DNA from: Streptomyces venezuelae
GTDB taxonomy: Bacteria > Actinomycetota > Actinomycetes > Streptomycetales > Streptomycetaceae
DNA length: 64,000 bases
Assembly: GCF_008642275.1 (NCBI RefSeq)
Contig: NZ_CP029189.1
Location: forward strand, 4,934,501-4,998,500
Direction: 5' to 3'
Shown here: in pieces, positions 1-8,672 of the stretch
Layout: each line of letters begins with the position of its first letter
Position numbering within the stretch: the first letter of the stretch is position 1
Translations under genes and position numbers: made by a program
Notes under the pieces: model-generated
Told to the model about the DNA's origin: nothing
Database searches by the model: none
Seen by the model: the letters and a program-made list of their open reading frames with translations, nothing else

Positions 1-969
1 AACGCCGCCAACGCGCTGGGCGCGCTGCACGCGGCACGCGGCGAGACCCAGACCGCGGAGCGCTGGTACCGGACCGCCATGGACGCGGGCGACCAAAACG
101 GGGCGTACAACCTTGCTCTGCTCTGTGTCGCACAGGACCGGACCGCACAGGCCGAGCAGTGGTACCGGCGAGCGGCCTACGCCGGGCACCGCGAGGCGGC
201 CAACGCGCTGGCGATCATGCTGCTGCAGGTCGGGGACGCGGCGGGCGCGGAACCGTGGTTCTCGAAGGCGGCCGAGGCGGGCAGTGTCGACGCCGCGTTC
301 AACCTCGGGATCCTGTTCGCCAGCCGCGACGAGGACCGTACGGCGCTGAAGTGGTACGAGCGGGCCGCCTCGGCCGGTCACACCGACGCGGCGCTGCAGG
401 TCGGCATCGCGCTGGTGCGGGACGGCGAGGACCGGGCGGCCGAGCGGCACCTGCGCTGCGCGGCCGGCGGCGGCAGCGCGGAGGCGGCGTTCCGGCTGGC
501 CGCGCTGCTGGAGTCGCTGGCCCCGCCGCCGGAGCCGGTGGCCCTGGGCGAGCCCGTGGGCGGCGCCCCGCGCACCGAGAGCGAGGAGTGGTACGAGCGG
601 GCCGCCGAGTTGGGGCACCGCCGGGCCCAGGTGCGGGTCGGCATGCTGGCCGCCGCCCGTGGCGACCTGGCGGTCGCCGCACGCTGGTACCGGGAGGCGG
701 CCGAGGCCGGCTCGCGCAACGGCGCCTTCAACCTCGGGCTGCTGCTGGCCCGGGAGGGGAACGAGCCCGAGGCCGCCCTGTGGTGGACCCGCGCGGCGGT
801 GGCGGGCCACGGCCGCGCCGCCCTGCGCCTCGGACTGCTCGCGGCCCGCCACGGGGACCTCGCGGAGGGCCAGAAGTGGTGCGTGCGCGCCATGGAACTG
901 GGCCCGGCCGAGGTCTCGCAGCGCGCGGCCCGGCTCCGCGAGGCCCTGGCCGAGGAACTCTCGGCCTGA
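1..969 (+). CDS. Sel1/TPR-like repeat protein, 5' end outside window
   Basis: The frame is open from the first base, so the true start lies upstream. About nine repeats of roughly 30-36 residues follow the pattern WY-x2-AA-x-AGH-x2-AA-x-x-LG, for example around WYERAAELGHRRAQ. This alpha-alpha repeat is typical of Sel1-like/TPR scaffolds that mediate protein-protein contacts. No catalytic domain or membrane segment is visible in the part seen. One spacer, between repeats five and six, carries a Pro/Gly-rich insert. Specific partner unknown. It ends about 100 bases before the convergent monooxygenase gene. Confidence 0.85.
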   Translation, partial: NAANALGALHAARGETQTAERWYRTAMDAGDQNGAYNLALLCVAQDRTAQAEQWYRRAAYAGHREAANALAIMLLQVGDAAGAEPWFSKAAEAGSVDAAFNLGILFASRDEDRTALKWYERAASAGHTDAALQVGIALVRDGEDRAAERHLRCAAGGGSAEAAFRLAALLESLAPPPEPVALGEPVGGAPRTESEEWYERAAELGHRRAQVRVGMLAAARGDLAVAARWYREAAEAGSRNGAFNLGLLLAREGNEPEAALWWTRAAVAGHGRAALRLGLLAARHGDLAEGQKWCVRAMELGPAEVSQRAARLREALAEELSA

Positions 970-1066
970 TCCGCCGGAGCCGACGCCGGGCCGCGCGCCG
1001 CGAGGTCCCGCCTGCCCTGAGGCGCGCCCTCCGGGCGTTCGGCGCTGCTTCGCCGACGGGCCCCGG

Positions 1067-2143
1067 TCAGCGGTAGAGCCAGGAGGTGGAGCGGGCGTAG
1101 ACGTGCCGGAAGGCGAGCGGCATCAGCAGGTCGTTGACGCGGCGCTGCACCGTGCCCGGGGTCTTCGAGTCGCGGTTCGTCGACGCGGCACGGGTCATCC
1201 GGGCCACCCGGGGCCGGCGCAGCCGGGTGTACTCGGCCAGGGCGTCGTCCACGCGCGGAACCGAAGCCACGCACCGCGCCAGGGCCACCGCGTCCTCGAT
1301 CGCCATCGACGCGCCCTGCCCGGCCCCGACCGGGTGGGCCGCGTCGCCGATCAGGACGGTGCGCCCGTCGTGCCAGACGGGCACGTCCGCCAGCCGGTGC
1401 ATCGGCATCGGGCGGTCGACGCGGGTGGCCGCCCTGATCAGGGACAGCGGCAGCTCCTCCCGGCCGTACAGCTCCGCCAGCAGGGCCCGGGTGACCCCGG
1501 CGGGGTCCGGGGGCTCCGGTGAGGGCACCTGGGCCGACCACCAGACCGTGCCGTCCGCCGCCGGGACGCAGAGGAACGCCCCCCGCCGGCCGAAGACGAA
1601 GTGGTAGGTGCCGGGTGTGAGGCGCACGCCTTCGGAGACCCCCGACACGCTGTAGAGCCCCGCGTACCGGACCTGCGGCGCTGCCGGGTCCAGCGCCGTA
1701 CGGGTGGCGGACCAGATGCCGTCGGCCGCCACCACCAGGTCCGCGTCCAGGTCCGCCGGGTCCACCCGCCGTCCCGTCTCGATCCGGGCCCCGGCCGAGG
1801 CCGCTTCGGCGCGCAGGACCTCCACCAGCCGCCCGCGCAGCAGCGTCGTGCTGTGCAGGCCGTCCGAGGCGAGCCGGCCGCGCGGCACCTCCCCGAGGAG
1901 CTTGCCCGAGGCGGACCACATCCGCTGCAGGGCGACCGGGAACCCGGCGGCCTGGACCCCGGCCAGGCAGCCCAGCGAGTCCAGCCCGCGCAGCCCGTTG
2001 ACGGCGAGGCTGAGGAACGAGCCCACCTGCCCGGCCGGGTCCTCGTACGCCTCGTGGACGGTGACCTCCGCGCCGGTCGCGCGGCGCAGCGCGATCGCGC
2101 TCGCCGCTCCGGCGACACCGCCCCCGATGACTGACACACGCAT
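1067..2143 (-). CDS. FAD-dependent monooxygenase (PHBH/UbiH type)
   Basis: 358 residues, usual length for a group A flavoprotein monooxygenase. The N-terminus has the Rossmann dinucleotide motif [13 protein letters not shown] motif ([10 protein letters not shown]) lies in the middle, and the GD motif [12 protein letters not shown] binds the FAD ribityl chain near residue 275. Such enzymes hydroxylate aromatic or polyketide-like substrates using NAD(P)H and O2; the substrate cannot be read from sequence. It is divergent from a TetR regulator across a short region filled with palindromes, so it is probably repressed by that regulator and induced by a small-molecule ligand. Confidence 0.9.
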   Translation of the reverse strand: MRVSVIGGGVAGAASAIALRRATGAEVTVHEAYEDPAGQVGSFLSLAVNGLRGLDSLGCLAGVQAAGFPVALQRMWSASGKLLGEVPRGRLASDGLHSTTLLRGRLVEVLRAEAASAGARIETGRRVDPADLDADLVVAADGIWSATRTALDPAAPQVRYAGLYSVSGVSEGVRLTPGTYHFVFGRRGAFLCVPAADGTVWWSAQVPSPEPPDPAGVTRALLAELYGREELPLSLIRAATRVDRPMPMHRLADVPVWHDGRTVLIGDAAHPVGAGQGASMAIEDAVALARCVASVPRVDDALAEYTRLRRPRVARMTRAASTNRDSKTPGTVQRRVNDLLMPLAFRHVYARSTSWLYR

Positions 2144-2159
2144 GCCCGACCCCTTTCGC

Positions 2160-2203
2160 TGAATCCGTATTCACTGAATCCCGATTCGGTGAAACTTGGT
2201 TCA
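2160..2203. promoter_or_regulatory. Three phased TGAA-N6-TTCA palindromes (TetR operator)
   Basis: Three 14-bp elements start at 2160, 2175 and 2190, exactly 15 bp apart: TGAATCCGTATTCA, TGAATCCCGATTCG and TGAAACTTGGTTCA. They fill the region between the divergent monooxygenase and TetR genes. A good -10 (TATGAT, 2205-2210) for the TetR gene abuts the third element. The layout suggests cooperative autorepression and repression of the monooxygenase. Confidence 0.75.
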
Positions 2204-2250
2204 GTATGATGAGGCCGACAAGACGGCGTCAAGTGGGATCGGGGATCGCG

Positions 2251-2859
2251 GTGGGAGTGCGCAAGGAGCGGGCGGCCGGCACGGAGGCGGCGCTCAAGGA
2301 GGCGGCCCGGACGCTCTTCCTGGAGCGCGGCTACGTCCAGACGAAGATCACCGACATCACCAAGGCCGCCGGCCGGTCCACCGGGTCCTTCTACGAGCAC
2401 TTCGCCGGCAAGGACGAACTGCTGGACGCGCTCCTCGCGGACATGGGGGCCCAGGTGGACGAGGAGGTCGGCGCCCACGGCCACCCGGGCGGCCACTCCC
2501 GCGAACACGACCTCGCCGACCGGGTCCAGCTGCGGACGCATGTGGCGGCCACCTGGGGTGTCTTCCGGGATCACCTGCCGGTCGTGGTGGCCCTCTTCCA
2601 GAAGTCCATGGCCGAACCGCCCGGCTCGGGACTGGTCTGGGGGCGCCTCCTCGGGGACACCGCCCCCCTGCGCGAGCACCTCGCGCACATGCGCGAACAG
2701 GGCCGTGAGCTGCCCGGGGACCCCGAACTGGTGGCCGCGGCGATGGGGGCGATGATCTCGATGCTGGGGTACGCGGCCATGACCGGCGGGGCCGGCCTCG
2801 ACGACGACGAGGTGGTCGAGACGCTGACCGCGCTCCTGCACCGCGGGCTGGCCGGTTAA
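2251..2859 (+). CDS. TetR/AcrR family transcriptional regulator
   Basis: About 202 residues. The N-terminal helix-turn-helix is clear ([20 protein letters not shown] then [15 protein letters not shown]), followed by a helical ligand-binding domain. I chose GTG 2251 rather than the in-frame ATG at 2206, because 2206 lies inside a -10 hexamer and next to the operator, while 2251 has a GGGG tract upstream. Divergent from the monooxygenase gene, its likely target. The ligand is unknown. Confidence 0.88.
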   Translation: MGVRKERAAGTEAALKEAARTLFLERGYVQTKITDITKAAGRSTGSFYEHFAGKDELLDALLADMGAQVDEEVGAHGHPGGHSREHDLADRVQLRTHVAATWGVFRDHLPVVVALFQKSMAEPPGSGLVWGRLLGDTAPLREHLAHMREQGRELPGDPELVAAAMGAMISMLGYAAMTGGAGLDDDEVVETLTALLHRGLAG

Positions 2860-2906
2860 CCGATTTGCATCTGCCGTGGGCCGTCACGTAACGTTGGGTT
2901 CACCGA

Positions 2907-2980
2907 CGCGGGGTGGAGCAGCTCGGTAGCTCGCTGGGCTCATAACCCAGAGGTCGCAGGTTCAAATCCTGTCCCCGCTA
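2907..2980 (+). tRNA. Initiator tRNA-fMet (CAT)
   Basis: 74-nt cloverleaf with anticodon CAT in the loop CTCATAA. Initiator hallmarks are present: an unpaired first acceptor position (C1 against T72) and three consecutive G-C pairs closing the anticodon stem (CTGGG/CCCAG). The T arm carries GGTTCAAATCC. CCA is not encoded. It stands alone with a strong terminator directly downstream. Confidence 0.96.
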
Positions 2981-2986
2981 CTGAAG

Positions 2987-3023
2987 ACTCAGGGCCCGGA
3001 TCCCATGGATCCGGGCCCTGAGT
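2987..3023 (+). terminator. Intrinsic terminator after tRNA-fMet
   Basis: Perfect 17-bp inverted repeat, arms 2987-3003 and 3007-3023, with a 3-nt loop, starting 6 bases after the tRNA. No long U tract follows, as is common in Streptomyces terminators. Confidence 0.8.
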
Positions 3024-3072
3024 CGTTCGCGACCGTTCGCGATCCGTTTCCGCCTGCAAGAGGGCGAACGAG

Positions 3073-3107
3073 AAGGGCCCGGACCCCCCGAGGGGGTCCG
3101 GGCCCTT
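3073..3107. terminator. Hairpin terminator downstream of catR
   Basis: 16-bp stem (AAGGGCCCGGACCCCC and its complement) with a CGA loop. It lies 14 bases past the stop of the minus-strand regulator gene and is flanked by A and T runs, so it can act on either strand. Confidence 0.75.
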
Positions 3108-3121
3108 TCGTGTGCGTGCGC

Positions 3122-3538
3122 TCAGGCGGCCGCGCAGTTCGGGCAGACGCCGCGGTACGTCACCTCGACCGCCGACACCACGAAACCGAAGCGTTCCGCG
3201 TCGGGGAGGTCGGCCAGCGGGTTGCCCGCCGGGTGCACGTCGCGGATCGCACCGCACTGGGCGCAGACCAGGTGCTGGTGGGGACGGTGGGCGTTCGGGT
3301 CGTAGCGCTTGGCGCGGCGGTCCGTGGAGACCTCCAGCACCTCGCCCAGGGTGACGAGCTCGCCCAGGGTGTTGTAGACGGTCGCACGGGAGATCTCGGG
3401 CAGCCTGGCCACCGCGAGCGCGTGCACCTCGTCAGCCGTCAGGTGCACGTGGTCACCGTCGAGCACCTCGGCCACGACACGCCGCTGCGCCGTCATGCGC
3501 CAGCCGCGTCCGCGAAGTCGATCCAGCAGGTCACTCAT
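3122..3538 (-). CDS. catR: Fur-family peroxide regulator CatR/PerR-like
   Basis: 138 residues, normal Fur/PerR length. The winged helix is in the first 80 residues (MTAQRRVVAEVL, SRATVYNTLGEL). The metal region has the typical His cluster NAHRPHQHLVC and two CxxC pairs (CAQC, CPNC) for structural zinc. Divergent from the catalase gene 150 bases away. In S. coelicolor the equivalent pair is CatR repressing catA and itself, released by H2O2. ATG 3538 gives the family N-terminus MSDLLDRL; an ATG two codons upstream (3544) is possible. Confidence 0.93.
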   Translation of the reverse strand: MSDLLDRLRGRGWRMTAQRRVVAEVLDGDHVHLTADEVHALAVARLPEISRATVYNTLGELVTLGEVLEVSTDRRAKRYDPNAHRPHQHLVCAQCGAIRDVHPAGNPLADLPDAERFGFVVSAVEVTYRGVCPNCAAA

Positions 3539-3602
3539 GGACATCAGCCTAACAGTGAGGGGATCCGGTGTAACTCCCGAACCGGTGCGGACTTGGATGC
3601 TT

Positions 3603-3632
3603 ACTTGACTTAGACAAAGTCCATCGTAGGAT
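3603..3632 (+). promoter_or_regulatory. Catalase promoter with overlapping CatR-type inverted repeat
   Basis: TTGACT (3605-3610) and TAGGAT (3627-3632) are 16 bp apart and form a good sigma-70-type promoter. The imperfect palindrome ACTTGACTTAGACAAAGT (3603-3620) covers the -35, as expected for peroxide-relieved repression by a Fur-family protein. Confidence 0.65.
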
Positions 3633-3686
3633 CGGTTTCGGCACAGGCCAAGGACAGGACACGCAGGGATGACGCAGGAGGCGCAC

Positions 3687-5138
3687 GTGACGCAGGGACC
3701 GCTCACCACGGAGGCCGGAGCGCCGGTCGCCGACAACCAGAACAGCGAGACCGCGGGCGTCGGCGGCCCCGTTCTGGTCCAGGACCAGCTGCTGCTGGAG
3801 AAGCTCGCGCACTTCAACCGTGAGCGCATCCCGGAGCGCGTGGTGCACGCCCGCGGCGCCGGTGCGTACGGCACCTTCACGCTGACCCGCGACGTCTCGC
3901 AGTGGACCCGGGCGAAGTTCCTGTCCGAGGTCGGCAAGGAGACCGAGACCTTCCTGCGCTTCTCCACCGTCGCCGGCAACCTCGGCAGCGCGGACGCGGT
4001 CCGCGACCCCCGCGGCTGGGCGCTGAAGTTCTACACCGAGGAGGGCAACTACGACCTCGTCGGCAACAACACCCCGGTGTTCTTCATCAAGGACGCCATC
4101 AAGTTCCCCGACTTCATCCACACCCAGAAGCGCGACCCGTACACGGGCTCGCAGGAGGCGGACAACGTCTGGGACTTCTGGGGTCTGTCGCCCGAGTCGA
4201 CCCACCAGGTGACCTGGCTGTTCGGCGACCGCGGCATCCCGGCGTCCTACCGCCACATGAACGGCTACGGCTCGCACACGTTCCAGTGGAACAACGAGGC
4301 CGGCGAGGTCTTCTGGGTCAAGTACCACTTCAAGACCGACCAGGGCATCAAGAACCTCACCCAGGCCGAGGCCAACGCCCTCGCCGGTGAGGACCCCGAC
4401 TCGCACCAGCGCGACCTGCGCGAGTCCATCGAGCGCGGCGACTTCCCGACCTGGACCGTGCAGGTCCAGATCATGCCCGCGGCCGAGGCGGCCCAGTACC
4501 GCTTCAACCCGTTCGACCTCACCAAGGTGTGGCCGCACGAGGACTACCCGCCGATCGAGATCGGCAAGCTGGAGCTCAACCGCAACCCGGAGAACGTCTT
4601 CGCCGAGGTCGAGCAGTCCATCTTCTCCCCGGCGCACTTCGTCCCCGGCATCGGTCCGTCCCCGGACAAGATGCTCCAGGGCCGCCTCTTCGGCTACGGC
4701 GACGCCCACCGCTACCGCGTCGGCATCAACGCCGACCACCTGCCGGTGAACCGCCCGCACGCCACCGAGGCGCGCACCAACTCCCGCGACGGCTACCTGT
4801 ACGACGGCCGCCACAAGGGCGCGAAGAACTACGAGCCGAACAGCTTCGGCGGCCCGCACCAGACGGACCGCCCGCTGTGGCAGCCCGTCGCCGTGACCGG
4901 TGGCACGGGCAACCACGCCGCCCCCGTCCACAGCGAGGACGACGACTTCGTCCAGGCGGGCAACCTCTACCGCCTGTACTCGGAGGACGAGAAGTCCCGT
5001 CTGATCGAGAACCTGTCCGGCTTCATCGCCAAGGTCTCCCGCGACGACATCGTCGAGCGGGCGATCGACAACTTCCGCCGGGCGGACGGTGACTTCGGCA
5101 AGCGTCTCGAAGCCGCGGTCCAGGCCCTCCGCGGCTGA
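3687..5138 (+). CDS. katA: Monofunctional haem catalase
   Basis: Decomposes H2O2 to water and oxygen in the cytoplasm. 483 residues, a small-subunit catalase. The active-site His is in [12 protein letters not shown], the Asn follows in GNNTPVFF, and the proximal haem Tyr is in [17 protein letters not shown] 3687 is preferred because AGGAGG sits 6-7 bases before it; ATG 3669, six codons upstream, is the alternative and lacks a comparable site. Divergent from catR, which probably represses it. A very strong terminator follows. Confidence 0.96.
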   Translation: MTQGPLTTEAGAPVADNQNSETAGVGGPVLVQDQLLLEKLAHFNRERIPERVVHARGAGAYGTFTLTRDVSQWTRAKFLSEVGKETETFLRFSTVAGNLGSADAVRDPRGWALKFYTEEGNYDLVGNNTPVFFIKDAIKFPDFIHTQKRDPYTGSQEADNVWDFWGLSPESTHQVTWLFGDRGIPASYRHMNGYGSHTFQWNNEAGEVFWVKYHFKTDQGIKNLTQAEANALAGEDPDSHQRDLRESIERGDFPTWTVQVQIMPAAEAAQYRFNPFDLTKVWPHEDYPPIEIGKLELNRNPENVFAEVEQSIFSPAHFVPGIGPSPDKMLQGRLFGYGDAHRYRVGINADHLPVNRPHATEARTNSRDGYLYDGRHKGAKNYEPNSFGGPHQTDRPLWQPVAVTGGTGNHAAPVHSEDDDFVQAGNLYRLYSEDEKSRLIENLSGFIAKVSRDDIVERAIDNFRRADGDFGKRLEAAVQALRG

Positions 5139-5159
5139 CCGGAGCGCTCGCCGCAGCAG

Positions 5160-5203
5160 GACGCCGGGCCGCGGCCCTCTTCGGAGGGCCGCGGCCCGGC
5201 GTC
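5160..5203. terminator. 20-bp stem with UUCG tetraloop
   Basis: Perfect 20-bp inverted repeat (5160-5179, 5184-5203) closed by C(TTCG)G, an extra-stable tetraloop. It sits between the convergent catalase and CBS genes and probably terminates both. Confidence 0.85.
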
Positions 5204-5226
5204 GTCTCACGCGGGGACGCCTCGTC

Positions 5227-5619
5227 TCACGCGGCGACGGTCCGCCGCGCCGGGACCCAGCAGCGGATGACGTCGCGCACGGACACGATGCCGACGGGCC
5301 CGCCGTGCTCCAGCACGATCAGGTGCCGGAAGCCGCCGTGGGCCATCGCCTCGGCGGCTTCCTGCACGGTGGCTTCAGGGGTGCAGAACACGACGTTGTT
5401 GGTGGTGTGCGCGCCCACGGACTCCCGGTCCGGGTCGTGGCCCGCGCCGATCGAGTTGAGGATGTCGCGCTCGGTCAGGATGCCGATTCCGCTGTGGTCG
5501 GGGTCGAGGACGACGGCCGCGCCGACGCGCCGGCCGGACATCAGGCAGGCCGCCTGCCGGAGGGTGTGTGCGGGTCCGAGGGTGAGGATCACGGTGCTCA
5601 TGGCGTCACGGACGAGCAT
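5227..5619 (-). CDS. Tandem CBS-domain protein
   Basis: 130 residues made almost entirely of two CBS motifs: the first around MSTVILTLGPAHTL to GILTERDILN, the second around TPEATVQEAAEAM to GIVSVRDVIR. Stand-alone CBS pairs bind adenosyl ligands (AMP, ATP, NAD, SAM) and act as energy or redox sensors. ATG 5619 is preferred over the GTG at 5631 because AGGAGG overlaps the latter. No partner gene is adjacent. Confidence 0.85.
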   Translation of the reverse strand: MLVRDAMSTVILTLGPAHTLRQAACLMSGRRVGAAVVLDPDHSGIGILTERDILNSIGAGHDPDRESVGAHTTNNVVFCTPEATVQEAAEAMAHGGFRHLIVLEHGGPVGIVSVRDVIRCWVPARRTVAA

Positions 5620-5789
5620 GAAGAGAGCCACCTCCTGGGGTGAGTCCCCCCGCCTGGGTGGGTGCGCCTGAGGAACCGCCTCAAGAGAAATGCTTCACAA
5701 GCGCACAAGCGTGGGGAGTATCAGATTCCCATGGACCCGCGGGGCCGACAAGAAGGCGCGCAACGGAGCGCGGACAGCGCGCGGCGGGC

Positions 5790-6593
5790 TCAGGCGCGCG
5801 GGCGCAGCCGCTCCAGCATCTCCTCGTGGAGCAGCCCGTTCGAGGCCGCGGCGTTCCCGCCGTGCACCCCGTCCACGCCGTCCAGGCTGGTGAAACGGCC
5901 GCCCGCCTCCTGGACCACGACCGCGATGGCCGCCATGTCCCAGAGGTTGAGTTCGGGCTCGGCGCACAGGTCCAGCGAGCCCTCCGCGACCATCATGTAC
6001 GGCCAGAAGTCCCCGTAGCCGCGGGTCCGCCAGCACGCCCGGGTCAGGTCCAGGAAGCCGGCGAGGCGGCCCTGCTCCTCCCAGCCGCTCAGCGAGGAGT
6101 ACGCGAACGAGGCGTCGCCCAGCCCGCCCACCTTGGACACGCCGATGGCGCAGGTCTCGCCGAGCGCGCCACCCGCGTACGCGCCCCCGCCCCGGGTCGC
6201 CCACCAGCGGCGGCCCAGCGCCGGCGCGGACACCACGCCGACCACCGGGCGGAACTCGCCGTCGGGGTCCTCGGCCATCAGGGAGATCAGGGTCGCCCAC
6301 ACGGGAACCCCGCGGACGTAGTTCTTCGTGCCGTCGATCGGGTCCACGACCCAGCGCCGCGGACCGCTGCCCTTGAGCCCGTACTCCTCGCCCAGGATGG
6401 CGTCGTCCGGCCGCGCGGCCGCGATGCCGGCCCGGATGACCTCCTCGGCGGCCTTGTCCGCCTCGCTCACCGGGGTCATGTCCGGCTTCGTCTCGACCTG
6501 CAGGTCGAGGGCGCGGAAGCGCTCCATCGTGGCGGTGTCCGCCGCGTCGGCGAGTTCGAGGGCAAGGCGCAGGTCATCGTCATACTCGGGCAT
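5790..6593 (-). CDS. hisN: Histidinol-phosphatase, inositol-monophosphatase fold
   Basis: 267 residues. Metal-binding motifs of the IMPase superfamily appear in order: GEEYG, DPIDGTKNYVRG and, near the C-terminus, LNLWDMAAI. In Streptomyces an IMPase-type enzyme of this kind (HisN) hydrolyses histidinol phosphate in histidine synthesis; assignment here rests on family resemblance and remembered S. coelicolor context. Inositol monophosphatase activity cannot be excluded. ATG 6593 gives the family N-terminus MPEYDDDL. Confidence 0.85.
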   Translation of the reverse strand: MPEYDDDLRLALELADAADTATMERFRALDLQVETKPDMTPVSEADKAAEEVIRAGIAAARPDDAILGEEYGLKGSGPRRWVVDPIDGTKNYVRGVPVWATLISLMAEDPDGEFRPVVGVVSAPALGRRWWATRGGGAYAGGALGETCAIGVSKVGGLGDASFAYSSLSGWEEQGRLAGFLDLTRACWRTRGYGDFWPYMMVAEGSLDLCAEPELNLWDMAAIAVVVQEAGGRFTSLDGVDGVHGGNAAASNGLLHEEMLERLRPRA

Positions 6594-6718
6594 GCCCGAA
6601 CAGTATCGAGACTCGCGGGGCCCGACCAACGCTGTCCACGGTACGGCCCGGACGCGCCCTTGACAGGATCTGGCGACCCGTCAACTCTGGCCGGAGAGAG
6701 CCGAACGGGGAGGCGCGG

Positions 6719-7261
6719 ATGCCGGCAGCCCGGGAGTCCTTGCTGGAGGCGGCAGGAGCGGCGCTCTCGGCGCGCCCCTGGCCGGACGTGCGGATGGTCG
6801 ACGTGGCCGCCGCCGCCGGGGTGTCCCGGCAGACCCTCTACAACGAGTTCGGCGGCAAGGCGGGCCTGGGCCGCGCCCTGGTCCGCCGCGAGGCCGACCG
6901 CTTTCTCGACGGGGTGGACCGGGTGCTGTCCGCTCCGGCCCAGGCTGCCGAGCGGCTCGCCGCCGTCGCGGAGTGGACCGTACGCGCGGCCCGCGCCCAG
7001 CCCCTCGTACGGGCCCTGCTCACCGGCGCCTGGGACCCGGGCCTGCCCGCGGCGGGCGGCCGGGCGCCGGGGCCCGGCGACCTGGCCCGGGCCGTCCGGG
7101 ACCGTGCGGCCGCCGCGCTGACGCCGGGGGAGGGCCCGCAGCGCTGCGAACTCGCCGTGCGTCTCGCCCTGTCCTACGTGATCGCCCCGGGGGAGGAGCC
7201 GGGAGCGGGCGAGCTGCGCCGGCTGCTCAGTGCGCCGACCCGGACAGCTGGAGCCCGATGA
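6719..7261 (+). CDS. TetR family regulator
   Basis: 180 residues. The HTH is near residues 25-55 (VDVAAAAGVSRQTLYNEF). GGGAGG lies 8 bases before ATG 6719. The C-terminus overlaps the convergent SMR exporter gene by 35 bases, a common regulator/exporter pairing in Streptomyces. Control of the exporter is inferred from position only. Confidence 0.88.
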   Translation: MPAARESLLEAAGAALSARPWPDVRMVDVAAAAGVSRQTLYNEFGGKAGLGRALVRREADRFLDGVDRVLSAPAQAAERLAAVAEWTVRAARAQPLVRALLTGAWDPGLPAAGGRAPGPGDLARAVRDRAAAALTPGEGPQRCELAVRLALSYVIAPGEEPGAGELRRLLSAPTRTAGAR

Positions 7262-7550
7262 CGCCCAGGATGACCAGCGAGATCGAGACGAGTTTGAGGG
7301 TGGAGACCAGATCGCCGAGGAAGACCATCCCGTAGATCGCCGTACCGGCCGCCCCGATGCCCGTCCACACCGCGTAGGCCGGCCCCACGTCCAGCTTCTT
7401 GAGCGCCAGGGTCAGCAGGCCGAAGCTGCCGAGCGCGAAGCAGGCGAAGGCGACGGTCGGCCACAGGCGGGTGAATCCGTGGGAGAGCTTGAGGCAGACC
7501 GCGAAGCCGGTCTCCAGGAGTCCCGCGACCACCACCAGCAGCCACGCCAT
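7227..7550 (-). CDS. SMR-family exporter, Gdx/SugE type
   Basis: 107 residues with four membrane helices, the normal size of small multidrug resistance proteins, which work as dual-topology dimers. The essential glutamate is E13 in GLLETGFAVCLK. The Gdx-type signature around KLSHGFTRLW favours guanidinium export over broad quaternary-ammonium export. Its 3' end overlaps the convergent TetR gene. Confidence 0.88.
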   Translation of the reverse strand: MAWLLVVVAGLLETGFAVCLKLSHGFTRLWPTVAFACFALGSFGLLTLALKKLDVGPAYAVWTGIGAAGTAIYGMVFLGDLVSTLKLVSISLVILGVIGLQLSGSAH

Positions 7551-7653
7551 GTCGAATGCCTCCCCGCGTCACGTGACAGCACGTCACTTGGTGCGATTAT
7601 GCATTTATCCAGACAGAGCGCTCGACAAACGCGGCCGCGCCACCACCGGACGG

Positions 7654-8664
7654 TCAGTCGCCCTCGCGCCGCTCGCGCGTCTGCAGCAGCCGACGCAGCG
7701 AATACAGTCGCGCCGGGTCCGCATGGCCGTCCTCGACCCACGCGTCGAGCGCGCAGTCCGGCTCGTCGTGGCTGCACGCCCGCGGGCACTCCTCCGTACC
7801 CGGCACCAGGTCCGGGAAGGCCAGGATCACCCGGGACGGGTCCACGTGGTGCAGACCGAAGGAGCGCACCCCCGGGGTGTCGATGACCCAGCCGTCGCCG
7901 CTCGGCAGCGGCAGCGCGAGCGCCGAGGTGGTGGTGTGCCGACCGCGGCCGGTCACGGCGTTGACGTGGCCGGTGGCACGCTGGCGGCCCTCGGCGACCA
8001 GGGAGTTCACCAGGGTGGTCTTGCCGACGCCCGAATGCCCGACGAAGGCGGTGATGCGGCCGTGGAGCCGCTCGCGCACCCGGTCGGCCGCATCACCGGT
8101 GGCCAGCTCCTCGCGGTTGGTCACCACGTAGTTCAGGCCGAAGGTGGAGTAGATCTCCAGGATCTTGTCCGCGGAGGTCAGGTCGGACTTGGTGAGCACC
8201 AGCAGCGGCTCCAGGCCGGCGTCGTACGCCGCGACCAGACAGCGGTCGATCATCCGGGGCCGCGGCTCCGGGTCGGCCAGGGCCGTGACGATGGCCAGCT
8301 GGTCGGCGTTGGCGACGACCACCCGCTCGTACGGGTCGTCGTCGTCGGCGGTGCGCCGCAGGACGGACTTGCGCTCCTCGATCCGCACGATGCGGGCCAG
8401 GGTGTCCTTCTTGCCGGACAGGTCACCGACGATCCAGACCCGGTCACCGACCACCGCGGCCTTGCGGCCCAGCTCGCGGGCCTTCATCGCGTGCACGGAA
8501 CGGCCCTCGACCAGGCAGGTCAGCCGGCCCCGGTCCACGGTGAGGACGAAGCCCTCGGCCGCGTCCTCGTGCTTGGGCCGGATGCTGGTCCGCGGCCGGT
8601 TGCCCTTGGGGTTCGGGCGCTGGCGGATGTCGTCCTCGTCGGTGTGCTTGCCGTACCTGCGCAT
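7654..8664 (-). CDS. rsgA: Ribosome small-subunit GTPase RsgA
   Basis: 336 residues. Circularly permuted GTPase: an OB-fold N-terminus, then G4 (LTKSDL), then G1 (GHSGVGKTTLVN), then G3 (DTPGVRSFGL). A C-terminal zinc knuckle CPRACSHDEPDC follows. It helps late 30S maturation and releases from the subunit after GTP hydrolysis. ATG 8664 lies 8 bases after the aroA stop, so the two are co-transcribed. Confidence 0.95.
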   Translation of the reverse strand: MRRYGKHTDEDDIRQRPNPKGNRPRTSIRPKHEDAAEGFVLTVDRGRLTCLVEGRSVHAMKARELGRKAAVVGDRVWIVGDLSGKKDTLARIVRIEERKSVLRRTADDDDPYERVVVANADQLAIVTALADPEPRPRMIDRCLVAAYDAGLEPLLVLTKSDLTSADKILEIYSTFGLNYVVTNREELATGDAADRVRERLHGRITAFVGHSGVGKTTLVNSLVAEGRQRATGHVNAVTGRGRHTTTSALALPLPSGDGWVIDTPGVRSFGLHHVDPSRVILAFPDLVPGTEECPRACSHDEPDCALDAWVEDGHADPARLYSLRRLLQTRERREGD

Positions 8665-8672
8665 GACCGGCC

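Noticed and set aside
378..2174. Long minus-strand frame covering the Sel1-repeat gene and monooxygenase
   Set aside because: It overlaps two supported genes in other frames; translation is Arg/Gly/Pro-rich noise.
2206..2250. ATG 2206 as the TetR start
   Set aside because: It lies inside a TATGAT -10 and next to the operator; GTG 2251 is better placed.
3549..5210. Open frame of 553 codons antisense to the catalase gene
   Set aside because: Low-complexity Val/Leu/Arg/Asp-rich translation typical of the reverse strand of GC-rich genes; the catalase on the other strand has all its motifs.
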